Shown: one piece after another, positions 17,959 to 26,417 of the stretch
Layout of the letters: the number at the start of each line of letters is the position of its first letter
Position numbering within the stretch: position 1 is the first letter of the stretch
DNA from: Dokdonella fugitiva
GTDB taxonomy: Bacteria > Pseudomonadota > Gammaproteobacteria > Xanthomonadales > Rhodanobacteraceae
DNA: 64,000 nucleotides
Assembly: GCF_004342425.1 (NCBI RefSeq)
Contig: NZ_SLWQ01000011.1
Span: 48,377 to 112,376 of the forward strand
Direction: 5' to 3'
The notes under the pieces: model-generated
What the model saw: the letters and a program-made list of their open reading frames with translations, nothing else
Told to the model about the DNA's origin: nothing
The model's database searches: none
Program-made: the position numbers and the translations under genes

Positions 17959-19932
17959 ATGCCTCTTCGCTTTCCCTTGTTTTCCCTCGCCTTTTCGCTC
18001 GCCGCTGCGAGCAGCATCGCCACGGCCGCACCCGGCGGCATACCCGACCCCACCTTCGGCGACCACGGCTTCGCCTGGCTCGCGCTCGATGGCATCGAAG
18101 GCCACCAGCTGCGCGCCGGCGCGGCGCTGACATTGCCGGACGGCTCCCTGCTGCTCGGCGGTTCGCGCAACCTGCTCGTCGATGGCAACCCCGACCCGCG
18201 CATGCGCGCGATGCTCGCGCGCCTGCGCGCTGACGGCACGCCCGACGACACCTTCAACACCAACCCCGCGCTGCCCGGCATCCGCGTCATGGATGACCTC
18301 GTGACGGGCAGGGCGGTGCAGCAGATCGAAGCGCTCGCGCGGCTCGACGACGGCACCGTGCTCGCGGCGGGCAGCGCGCAGATCTTCGGGCCGAAGACCT
18401 GCTTCGTGATCCGCCTCGACGCCAACGGCGCGCGCGACATGACGTTCGCCGATGGCACCGGTATTGCCTCGATCCCGCGCGCGCAATGCCACGCGATGGT
18501 CGTCGATGCCGACGGCGGCATCATCGTCGCGGGCGAACGCTCGGCCACCGCGACGCCGAACGAGGCGTTCCTTGCGCGCTTCAACGCCAATGGCCTGCTC
18601 GACATCACGTTCGGCCAAGCCGGCTTCGCCGCACTCGCCCCGCGCAACGACGATGAATCGGGCTACATCGGCGCGCTCGCGATCGGCGCCGACGGCACGC
18701 TCGTCGCCGGCGGTGCGTACGAAGCCTACGGCCCGGGCCTCGGCGCGGACTTCTCGCTCGCGCGTTTCACCGCGAACGGCCAGCCCGACACGAGCTTCGA
18801 CGGCACCGGCTGGCGCGTGTTCCATGCGCGCGACGATGAGTCCACCTTCAACGGCGTCGACAAGCTGCTCGTCGCCGCCGACGGCTCGATCGTGTTCGCG
18901 GGCCACCGCCAGGACGCGAAGGGCTCGGTGCAGGTCATGCTCGGCGCGGTCACGCCGGATGGCGGCACCGATACCACGTTCGGCCCCGCTGCGACCGGCT
19001 ACGTGCAGATCGACTTCGCCCGCGACGCGACCACGCGCTACGTGACCGGCCTCGTGCGCCAGGCCGACGGCCACCTCGTCGCCTCGGCGGTCGAGAGCGT
19101 GCCCGGCCGCTCGGCCTTCGTCGCGTTCCGCACCGACGCGCACGGCGTGCTCGACAGCACGTTCGGCGACGCCGGCATCGCGGAGGTCGACCTCGCGCCG
19201 GACGGCGTGTACAGCGACGCGACCGCGCTGACGCTTCAGGACGACGTGCCCGTCGTCGCGGGTTCGGTCAAGCGCAACGCATCGTCGATGCTGGTCGACC
19301 TCGGCGCCGTGCGCCTCGTCGACGACGGCATCTTCGCCGACGGCTTCGAGGGCGCCAGCGTGGAGCCGCACGTCGTCGACTACGACGACCTCGTCGAAGG
19401 CTTCTACGGCAACGCGTTCGACTACGACGGCATCCACTACCACGACTGCAACGGCCTCGACGTCGTCTTCCCGAGCGGCTCCACCGCGACCGCCGACGAG
19501 ATCGGCAGCGACTTCATCATCGAGAACGCGACGCTGTTCTATCCGGACTTCCCCGGCGTCGGCAGCTCGCCGAACATGCTGACGTTCGGCAACGGCTACA
19601 TCAACGGCAACAACTTCTCGATCGGCGCATTCAGCCGCGCGGTGATGGACCTCGCCACGCCCGCCTCCGCGGCGCGCTTCGACCTCGCCTATTACGAGAA
19701 CGGCCCATGGGGCGGCATCGTGCTTCACCTCGACGCGATGCTCGGCGAGGAACTCGTCGGATCCGACCGCATCACGATCTCCGACCTCGGTGGCCGCGAC
19801 AACATCGTGACCGCGTCGATGCACGTCGAAGCCGCACGCTTCGACCGCCTGCGCCTCTACGCGACCTACAACGACCAGCCCTCGGCACCGCGCGTGATGA
19901 TCGACAACCTCACGCTCACCCCGGCCCGCTGA
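17959..19932 (+). CDS. secreted delta-60 repeat protein with internal IFADGFE motif and C-terminal extra domain
   Basis: 657 aa with a signal peptide (MPLRFPLFSLAFSLAAAS, cleavage near ATAAPG). The first 450 residues contain about seven copies of the roughly 55-residue delta-60 repeat, recognisable by D-P/T-S/T-F-G/D-x-x-G (DPTFGDHGF, DTSFDGTGW, DSTFGDAGI), which builds a beta-propeller-like fold. At residues 458-464 comes IFADGFE, a motif that ends other secreted proteins in this window; here it is followed by a 190-residue beta-rich domain containing a C in HDCNGLDVVF. I start at ATG 17959 because it begins the hydrophobic signal. Probably surface or extracellular; ligand unknown. Confidence 0.85.
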   Translation: MPLRFPLFSLAFSLAAASSIATAAPGGIPDPTFGDHGFAWLALDGIEGHQLRAGAALTLPDGSLLLGGSRNLLVDGNPDPRMRAMLARLRADGTPDDTFNTNPALPGIRVMDDLVTGRAVQQIEALARLDDGTVLAAGSAQIFGPKTCFVIRLDANGARDMTFADGTGIASIPRAQCHAMVVDADGGIIVAGERSATATPNEAFLARFNANGLLDITFGQAGFAALAPRNDDESGYIGALAIGADGTLVAGGAYEAYGPGLGADFSLARFTANGQPDTSFDGTGWRVFHARDDESTFNGVDKLLVAADGSIVFAGHRQDAKGSVQVMLGAVTPDGGTDTTFGPAATGYVQIDFARDATTRYVTGLVRQADGHLVASAVESVPGRSAFVAFRTDAHGVLDSTFGDAGIAEVDLAPDGVYSDATALTLQDDVPVVAGSVKRNASSMLVDLGAVRLVDDGIFADGFEGASVEPHVVDYDDLVEGFYGNAFDYDGIHYHDCNGLDVVFPSGSTATADEIGSDFIIENATLFYPDFPGVGSSPNMLTFGNGYINGNNFSIGAFSRAVMDLATPASAARFDLAYYENGPWGGIVLHLDAMLGEELVGSDRITISDLGGRDNIVTASMHVEAARFDRLRLYATYNDQPSAPRVMIDNLTLTPAR

Positions 19933-20340
19933 TCGCACCACGGCCATGCCCCTCTCCCGCTTTCGCGGGAGAGGGCAACCCCCGTACAACCTTCGCCACG
20001 CCGCTCCCCGTAGGAGCGCACCCTGTGCGCGACCGCCACGCCGCAATGCATCGCGACGCTTCGGTCGCCAGGCTGGGCTCCTACAACACCTCCATCGCCC
20101 ACCCGAGCACCTTCTGCCACGACGCTCCCCGTAGGAGCGCACCCTGTGCGCGACCGCCACGCCGCAATGCATCGCGACGCCGCGGTCGCCCACAGGGTGG
20201 GCTCCTACAACACCTCCATCACCCACCCGCACAACCTTCGGCCACGCCACTCCCCGTAGGAGCGCACCCTGTGCGCGACCGCCACGCCGCAGTGCATCGC
20301 GACGCTGCGGTCGCCCACAGGGTGGGCTCCTACAACGGCC
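19933..20340. repeat. three tandem copies of REP family A
   Basis: A short CTCTCCCGC hairpin (19949-19976) is followed by three head-to-tail copies of a unit of about 123 bp beginning GTAGGAGCGCACCCTGTGCG at 20010, 20131 and 20256. Each ends with the facing arm CCCACAGGGTGGGCTCCTAC (the first copy is degenerate) and a spacer with CAACACCTCCATC. Confidence 0.85.
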
Positions 20341-20770
20341 CCCGTGACCAACCCGCATCACCCGCACTCCAACCGGCAACGCTCCCACTCCAACCCGTAA
20401 CGTCCCCGCTTCAACCCGTAACGCTCCCGCTCGAACCCGCACGCACGCCCCTCCACACCCGCACACCTGCGACTTCGACCCGCACACTTGCGGCTCCAAC
20501 CCGCATTACGGCGACTCCCACCGCCAACGCCGCGACGCCAATCGGCACCATCGCCCCTCCAACCCGCACGCGCGCGACCTCGACCCGCGCCGTTGCAGCT
20601 CCCGACCCGCACGCTCGCCATTCCAACCCGCACGCTTCCGCCTCGAACCCGCACGCGCCCCGCTCAAACTCGCACCACCGCGACTCCAACCCGCACCACA
20701 CCCGCCCGAACCGCCACGCTTCCCCCTCCAACCCCATCCCCACCACCACCCACCCGCACCATTCCCCAAA
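20341..20770. repeat. 21-bp minisatellite, about 20 degenerate units
   Basis: A pyrimidine-biased tandem array with a 21-bp period; the consensus is close to CGCTCCCGCTCCAACCCGCAC, with CAACCCG the best kept core. Units diverge mutually by several bases. Because 21 is a multiple of three, frames stay open through it on both strands, but no start with a ribosome site or conserved protein is seen. Confidence 0.75.
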
Positions 20771-20781
20771 CCGCAGGCACG

Positions 20782-20805
20782 AAAAAAGCCGCATCACTGC
20801 GGCTT
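20782..20805 (-). terminator. rho-independent terminator of the 155-aa hypothetical gene
   Basis: Read on the minus strand, the stem AAGCCGCA/TGCGGCTT with a GTGA loop is followed at once by TTTTTT. It lies 28 bases after the stop of the gene at 20833-21300. Confidence 0.9.
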
Positions 20806-20832
20806 CGATTTCCACACCGGTAACGCCCCGCG

Positions 20833-21300
20833 CTACGCGGCTTGCGCCTCCGTCGATCGCGGCTTCTTGGCGAAGCGCGACCCGAGCGACGCACGCAGAC
20901 CCTCCAGGCTCTGGTTGCGACCCGACACCTTGAGCAGCGCATAGCCCTGCAACGCCGTCGACATGATGTCGCTACCCAACGCGACTTCCGTATCCGAAGC
21001 CCGCGCCCACAACCGCTCCAGGCGCTGCAGTCGCGGACGCAGCGCATCCAGCGTCGCCAGATCCGCCTCCGCCTCCGGCAAGCCCAGGCCCGGGTTCACC
21101 ACCTGCGGGTTCTGCCCCAGCAGCGACAACGCCTGCCGGCAGAACGCCTCGGACTTGTCGCCCATCCGCGGCACCGTGCGACGCTGCTGCGGACTCAGCG
21201 ACACCATGCCCGCCAGGTTGCTTTCCAGCGCCTCCAGCGCCGCATCCACGGCCGCGAGCTGATCGGAGGTCAGGTTCATCGAAACGAGGTTCTGCGTCAT
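20833..21300 (-). CDS. conserved hypothetical protein
   Basis: 155 aa from ATG 21300, preceded by GGGAGAGAG; the longer frame upstream has no site. The protein is soluble and mostly helical, with no Cys-pair or enzyme motif. From memory it resembles a recurring bacterial family of unknown function with the pattern LT-x-DQLAAVDAALEALE at the N terminus, RMGDKSEAFCRQAL in the middle and DTEVALGSDIM before the C terminus. It is followed by a strong intrinsic terminator and is divergent from the HD hydrolase gene. The helical packing and small size suggest a structural or regulatory rather than catalytic role, but this is a guess. Confidence 0.8.
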   Translation of the reverse strand: MTQNLVSMNLTSDQLAAVDAALEALESNLAGMVSLSPQQRRTVPRMGDKSEAFCRQALSLLGQNPQVVNPGLGLPEAEADLATLDALRPRLQRLERLWARASDTEVALGSDIMSTALQGYALLKVSGRNQSLEGLRASLGSRFAKKPRSTEAQAA

Positions 21301-21451
21301 AGGTACTCTCTCCCAATTCCAAGGGTGATCCCGTCCAGGCCCCGATGGCACGGGCGGGGTGCCTTGCGGCACGAGAGGGATTGGAACAGGGGGCGATCTC
21401 AAATCCTGCGACACGAAAACAACGACAATAAGGAACGATCAGGAGCGACCC

Positions 21452-22054
21452 ATGACCGTCCTCACCGACCGATACACGCGGGCCGTCGACTATGCCCGCG
21501 AGGCCCATGCGACTCAGACGCGCAAGGGCACGCAGATTCCCTACCTCTACCACCTACTGGCCGTCTCGAGCTTGGTGCTGGAATTCGGCGGCAACGAGGA
21601 CCAAGCCATCGCCGCGCTCCTTCACGACGTCATCGAGGACTGCGGCGCGACGCACGCGGCCGCCATCCGTAGTGCATTCGGTGACGCCGTCGCGGCCATC
21701 GTCGTGGCTTGCACCGACGGCAGCGCGGAGGCCAAGGCGGAGCACGCCACCCCGGAAGCCAGGCGTGCCGACTGGACGGCACGCAAGCAGCACTACCTCT
21801 CGCATCTCGCCGAGGCCAGCGACGAGGTCCTGCTGGTTTCCTGCTGCGACAAGCTGCACAACGCGCGGTCGATCGTGCAAGACCTCGAAAGCCCGGCCGT
21901 GGGTGTATCCGTCTTCCAGCGGTTTACAGGTGGAAAAAGCGGGACCTTGTGGTACTACGACGCACTGAGCCGCATATTCTCTTCGCGCGGATCACCACCT
22001 GCAGCCTGTTTCGAGCGCGTCGTAGCGCGCTTGCACGATGCAGCAACCCATTGA
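21452..22054 (+). CDS. HD-domain phosphohydrolase, RelA/SpoT-hydrolase type
   Basis: 200 aa, a stand-alone HD domain like that of small alarmone hydrolases. Metal ligands are H34 (YLYHLLAV), H58-D59 (AALLHDVIED) with the adjacent E62-D63, and D133 (CCDKLHNA). The FGDAVAAIVVACTDG segment is typical of the (p)ppGpp-hydrolase branch. No synthetase or regulatory domain is attached. AGGAGCGACCC precedes the ATG. It sits 59 bases before hsdR on the same strand, so co-transcription with the restriction system is possible. The substrate could be (p)ppGpp or another nucleotide; not provable here. Confidence 0.83.
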   Translation: MTVLTDRYTRAVDYAREAHATQTRKGTQIPYLYHLLAVSSLVLEFGGNEDQAIAALLHDVIEDCGATHAAAIRSAFGDAVAAIVVACTDGSAEAKAEHATPEARRADWTARKQHYLSHLAEASDEVLLVSCCDKLHNARSIVQDLESPAVGVSVFQRFTGGKSGTLWYYDALSRIFSSRGSPPAACFERVVARLHDAATH

Positions 22055-22113
22055 CCCGACGTCGGCGACCGGGCGACTATTCCAGATAGTCTTGGCGGCA
22101 AGGGGGCCGCCGC

Positions 22114-24876
22114 GTGTCGCCACTCAATCCGGAACAGCGTGCCAGGGAGCGCATCGATGCACTCCTGAATGCCGCCGGCTGGGTTCTCCAGGACCGGGAC
22201 GAGTTCAACCGCAACGCCGCAGAAGGCGTCGCGGTGCGCGAATTCGCCACCAGCGCCGGCCCCTGCGACTACCTGCTGTTCGTCGGGGGCAAGGCCTGCG
22301 GCGTGATCGAAGCCAAGAAGGCGGGTACCACGCTCAGCGGAGTCGCCGAGCAGGCGTCGCGTTACCTCACTGCCTTGCCAGAGCACGTGAAGTGCTGGGA
22401 GGGTGGCCTCCGGTTCGATTACGAGTCCACGGGAGACGAAACCTATTTCCGTGACGGGCGTGATCCGTTGGCCCGGTCACGGCGGATCTTCGCCTTTCAT
22501 CAGCCGCAAACCCTGCACGCGTGGCTGAACGATGAAGCATCCTTCCGGTCGCACCTCCGGCACATGCCGTTACTGGAGAAGGCTGGGCTGCGTGAGTGCC
22601 AGATCGAAGCCGTCGAAGGGCTGGAACGATCGCTCGCGCAGGACAATCCGCGCGCGCTGATCCAGATGGCGACGGGCGCCGGCAAGACGTTTACCGCCTG
22701 CACCTTCAGCTGGCGCCTGCTGAAGTACGCGAAGGCGAAGCGGATCCTGTTCCTGGTCGACCGCAACAACCTCGGGGACCAAACGCTCAAGGAATATCAG
22801 AACTACGAGCCGCCGGGTTCCGGCCGCAAGTTCACCCAGACCTACATCGTCCAGCACCTGCACGGCAATCACATCGACACGGATGCGGCGGTCGTCATCA
22901 CGACCATCCAGCGCCTGTACGCGATGCTGCGTGGCGAAGAGCTCGACGAATCCAACGAGGAGCGGTCCGCGTTCGAGACCTGGACGAACGACGACGGTGA
23001 AGTGATGCCGGTCGAGTACAACCCGGCGCTGCCCATCGAAACCTTCGACGTGATCGTCACAGACGAATGCCATCGCTCGATCTACGGCGTATGGCGGCAA
23101 GTGCTCGACTACTTCGATGCGCATCTCATCGGCCTGACCGCGACACCGAGCAAGCACACGCTCGGCTTCTTCCGCCAGAACCTCGTCGCCGAGTATCCGT
23201 ACGAGCAGTCGGTGGTGGATGGCGTGAATGTCGGCTTCGAGGTGTTCCGCATCAAGACCGAAGTGACCGAGAAGGGCGGTACGGTCGATGCCGGCTATGC
23301 CGTGCCCGTGCGCGATCGCCGCACCCGCAAGCTGCGTTACCAGAAGCTCGATGAGGATCTGCCCTACCGGAAGAACGAGCTCGACCGCTCCGTCACCAAC
23401 CCGGATCAGATCCGCACCGTGCTGCGGTGCTATCGCGACAACCTGTTCACCGAGCTGTTCCCCGGCCGCAGCGGCCAGTGGGTACCCAAGACCTTGATCT
23501 TCGCCAAGGACGACAATCACGCCGAGGAGATCGTCACCATCGCGCGCGAGGTATTCGGGCAGGGCAACGATTTCGCGAAGAAGATCACGTACGCCGCGGT
23601 CGACAAGCCGAAGGAACTGATCGCTGCCTTCCGCGTCGATCCTTTCCCGCGCATCGCCGTCACCGTGGACATGATCGCGACCGGCACCGACATCCGTCCG
23701 GTGGAGGCGCTCATCTTCATGCGCGACGTGAAGTCGGAGGGCTACTACGAGCAGATGAAGGGACGTGGCGTGCGCACCATCAAGCACGCGGACCTGCAGC
23801 AGGTCACGCCCGACGCGCAGACCAAGACCCGTTTCGTGCTGGTCGATGCGGTCGGCGTGACCGAGGGGCGCAAATCCATCTCCCAGCCGCTGGAGCGCAA
23901 GCGCACGCTCGCGTTCGACAAGCTGATCGACCAGGTCGCGCAGGGCAAGCGTGACCCGGACGCGATCACGAGTCTGGCCGGGCGCCTCGCCATCCTCGAT
24001 CGCAAGCTCGACCCCGAGGACCAGCAACGCATCCGCACGGTCAGCGGCGGCGATTCGCTGAAAGCGATCGCGAGCCGATTGTTGCAGTCGGTCAGCCCGG
24101 ACATCGTGGAGGCGAGGGTCATCGAGCGGCATGGAAGCATGGAAGCCGCGACAAAAGGGCAGGTCGAAGCGATCGAAGAGGATCTCAGGGACGCCGCCGT
24201 CGCGCCGCTCGACGACGCTGAGCTGCGCAATCTCATCAAGGTACTGAAGAAGAAGACTGACATCATCATCGACGAAGGCACGCTGGACAAGGTCACTTTC
24301 GTCGGCTACGACATGGAGCAGGCGCGCAAGCGCGTCACCGGGTTCCGCGAGTTCATCGAGGCCAACAAGAGTGAACTGCTGGCCCTGCAGATTCTGTACA
24401 GTCAGCCCTATCCGAAGCGCCGCCTGACCTACGCCAGCATAAAGGAGCTGGCGCAGAAGCTCGGCGACCCGCCGCACCACCTGACCACCGCGGATGTCTG
24501 GCAGGCTTACAAGCGACTGGAAGCCTCGCTGGTGCGCGGCGCGCCGAGCGACAAGGTGCTCACCGACATCATCTCGCTGGTGCGCTTCGCAACCGGCCAG
24601 GCGGACGTGCTGGAGCCCTACGCCGCGCGCGTCGAGCAGAAATTCAACCTGTGGATCGGTCGCCAGAAGAAGGCGGGCCGCGATTTCAACGAGGAAGAGA
24701 TGAACTGGCTGCGTGCGATCAAGGATTACCTGGCGGCGAATGTCGAGATTGCGCCTGCCGACCTCATGCGCGATCACCCGTTCACGGAGTGGGGTGGGGT
24801 TGTTGCTGCGCGCAAGCTGTTTGGAGCGGAGTTGAACCGGATGCTGGATGAGTTGAGTGAGGCGTTGGTGGCATGA
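22114..24876 (+). CDS. hsdR: type I restriction enzyme, restriction/translocase subunit HsdR (EcoEI-like)
   Basis: The motor and nuclease subunit that translocates and cleaves unmodified DNA in complex with HsdM and HsdS. The 920-aa protein has an N-terminal PD-(D/E)xK nuclease with D52 and E66-x-K68 (CDYLLF, GVIEAKK), Walker A MATGAGKT near residue 188, the DECH box near 317, LTATPS, and a C-terminal EcoEI-type domain. Its length and order R-S-M resemble the type IB (EcoAI/EcoEI) group. The start codon is GTG, with AAGGGGG upstream. Its last four bases overlap the hsdS start (ATGA), a sign of translational coupling. No frameshift or loss of a catalytic residue is seen. Confidence 0.95.
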   Translation: MSPLNPEQRARERIDALLNAAGWVLQDRDEFNRNAAEGVAVREFATSAGPCDYLLFVGGKACGVIEAKKAGTTLSGVAEQASRYLTALPEHVKCWEGGLRFDYESTGDETYFRDGRDPLARSRRIFAFHQPQTLHAWLNDEASFRSHLRHMPLLEKAGLRECQIEAVEGLERSLAQDNPRALIQMATGAGKTFTACTFSWRLLKYAKAKRILFLVDRNNLGDQTLKEYQNYEPPGSGRKFTQTYIVQHLHGNHIDTDAAVVITTIQRLYAMLRGEELDESNEERSAFETWTNDDGEVMPVEYNPALPIETFDVIVTDECHRSIYGVWRQVLDYFDAHLIGLTATPSKHTLGFFRQNLVAEYPYEQSVVDGVNVGFEVFRIKTEVTEKGGTVDAGYAVPVRDRRTRKLRYQKLDEDLPYRKNELDRSVTNPDQIRTVLRCYRDNLFTELFPGRSGQWVPKTLIFAKDDNHAEEIVTIAREVFGQGNDFAKKITYAAVDKPKELIAAFRVDPFPRIAVTVDMIATGTDIRPVEALIFMRDVKSEGYYEQMKGRGVRTIKHADLQQVTPDAQTKTRFVLVDAVGVTEGRKSISQPLERKRTLAFDKLIDQVAQGKRDPDAITSLAGRLAILDRKLDPEDQQRIRTVSGGDSLKAIASRLLQSVSPDIVEARVIERHGSMEAATKGQVEAIEEDLRDAAVAPLDDAELRNLIKVLKKKTDIIIDEGTLDKVTFVGYDMEQARKRVTGFREFIEANKSELLALQILYSQPYPKRRLTYASIKELAQKLGDPPHHLTTADVWQAYKRLEASLVRGAPSDKVLTDIISLVRFATGQADVLEPYAARVEQKFNLWIGRQKKAGRDFNEEEMNWLRAIKDYLAANVEIAPADLMRDHPFTEWGGVVAARKLFGAELNRMLDELSEALVA

Positions 24877-26417
24877 CGGAGGAATTGCCGCCCGGCTGGG
24901 CGAGGACGCCACTCGGGAGTCTGGGTGAATGGTTCGGTGGTGGCACCCCATCGAAGGCGGTCGGCGAGTACTGGCGAGATGGAACCGTCCCTTGGGTCTC
25001 GCCGAAGGACATGAAGCGTCCGTTGATCGAATCGGCTCAAGACCGGATCACCGAGAGGGCTGTGCGGGAGTCGGCGACCAACCTCGTCCCTGCGAACTCG
25101 GTACTCATGGTCACGCGCTCTGGAATTCTCGAGCACTCGTTCCCAGTCGCAGTGAACACCGTTCCCGTAGCGATGAATCAAGACCTCAAGGCAGTTGCCG
25201 TTCGAGGTGTTGACGCGGTTTATGCAAGCTACTTCCTGCGATCGCGTGCGGAAGACATCCTTCGCACTTGCAAGAAGGACGGCACGACGGTTTCGAGCAT
25301 AGATTCTGATCGGTTGGCCGCCTACGAGATTTCCATCGCTCCTGCGACAGAACAGAAGCGCATCGTCTCCAAGATCGACGAACTCTTCAGTTGCATCGAC
25401 GAAGGTGAGCGCGCGCTGGAGCGGGTGCAGAAGCTGGTGGAGCGCTACCGCCAATCCGTCCTCAAGGCCGCCGTCACCGGCGAGCTCACGCGCGAGTGGC
25501 GCGAGAAGAACAAGGACAAGCTGGAGTCCGGCGAAGCACTGCTCGCCCGCATCCTCAAGGCCCGCCGCGAAGCCTGGGAGAAGGCCGAGCTGGAGAAGAT
25601 GAAGGCCAAGGGCATCACGCCCGCCAATGACAAGTGGAAGCAGAAGTACGAGGAACCGTTGTCGCCTGATATGACTGACCTACCGGAGTTACCGGACGGT
25701 TGGGTGTGGGCGTCGTTGGACATGCTTGCCGACATAGTCGGGGGCATCACTGTTGATCAGAAGCGCCGTACCGAGGACTGCGAGCCAGTGCCTTACCTCA
25801 GAGTTGCCAACGTCCAGCGCGGGTATCTCGACTTGAGCGAGATGAAGTCGATCAATGCTCCGCGAGATCGTATCGAACAGCTCCGCCTACGACCGGGGGA
25901 CATCTTGTTCAACGAAGGTGGTGACATTGACAAACTCGGGCGAGGTTGGATTTGGGAAGGACAGTTGTCGAACTGCATCCACCAGAATCATGTGTTCCGC
26001 GCGAGGCTGGTCATCTTGTACTCGCTGAACAAGATCATTTCGTGGTACGGAAACGTCACGGGCAGGACCCTGTTCATGAGGCTGGGCAAACAGACCACGA
26101 ACCTCGCGTCCCTTAGCCTAAGCAAGCTCAAGTCAGTGCCCGTACCGATCATGTGCCCCAGTGAGGCAGATGAGATTGTCAGCCGCGTTGACGACATCCT
26201 TTCGATCACTGACCACCACGCCGGCGAGATCGAGAAGCAGATGCGCGGCTCCAGCTCACTGCGGCAGGGCGTCCTGAAGGCGGCCTTCAGTGGCAGGCTC
26301 GTCAGCCAAGACCCAGCCGACGAGCCGGCCTCCATGCTACTCAAACGTATCGCCGCCGGCCGCGGCACCAACCACGCAGCGCCGATGCGCGGCCGCAAGA
26401 AGAAGACCTCCGCATGA
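24873..26417 (+). CDS. hsdS: type I restriction enzyme, specificity subunit HsdS
   Basis: Determines the bipartite DNA target for both methylation and cleavage. The 514-aa protein has two target-recognition domains, at about residues 8-165 (opening PPGWARTPLGSL) and 270-430 (opening LPDGWVWASLDML). Each is followed by a helical spacer, including the central ELFSCIDEGERALERVQKLV and the C-terminal SSLRQGVLKAAFSGRL, which set the spacing of the half-sites. The recognition domains look less GC-rich than the spacers, as expected for modules exchanged between strains. It overlaps hsdR and hsdM by four bases each. The recognised sequence cannot be predicted by eye. Confidence 0.94.
   Translation: MTEELPPGWARTPLGSLGEWFGGGTPSKAVGEYWRDGTVPWVSPKDMKRPLIESAQDRITERAVRESATNLVPANSVLMVTRSGILEHSFPVAVNTVPVAMNQDLKAVAVRGVDAVYASYFLRSRAEDILRTCKKDGTTVSSIDSDRLAAYEISIAPATEQKRIVSKIDELFSCIDEGERALERVQKLVERYRQSVLKAAVTGELTREWREKNKDKLESGEALLARILKARREAWEKAELEKMKAKGITPANDKWKQKYEEPLSPDMTDLPELPDGWVWASLDMLADIVGGITVDQKRRTEDCEPVPYLRVANVQRGYLDLSEMKSINAPRDRIEQLRLRPGDILFNEGGDIDKLGRGWIWEGQLSNCIHQNHVFRARLVILYSLNKIISWYGNVTGRTLFMRLGKQTTNLASLSLSKLKSVPVPIMCPSEADEIVSRVDDILSITDHHAGEIEKQMRGSSSLRQGVLKAAFSGRLVSQDPADEPASMLLKRIAAGRGTNHAAPMRGRKKKTSA

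Noticed and set aside
20010..20340. insertion sequence remnants
   Set aside because: No transposase or target duplications; the blocks are REP elements.
17809..20499. 896-codon minus-strand frame over the delta-60 gene and repeats
   Set aside because: It translates REP copies and minisatellite at its start and is the shadow of a secreted protein gene on the plus strand.
20341..20770. possible CRISPR array
   Set aside because: A continuous 21-bp tandem repeat without unique spacers; no cas genes in the window.
20411..20815. minus-strand heptad-repeat protein
   Set aside because: Spans a strong terminator, has no ribosome site and is explained by the 21-bp DNA repeat.
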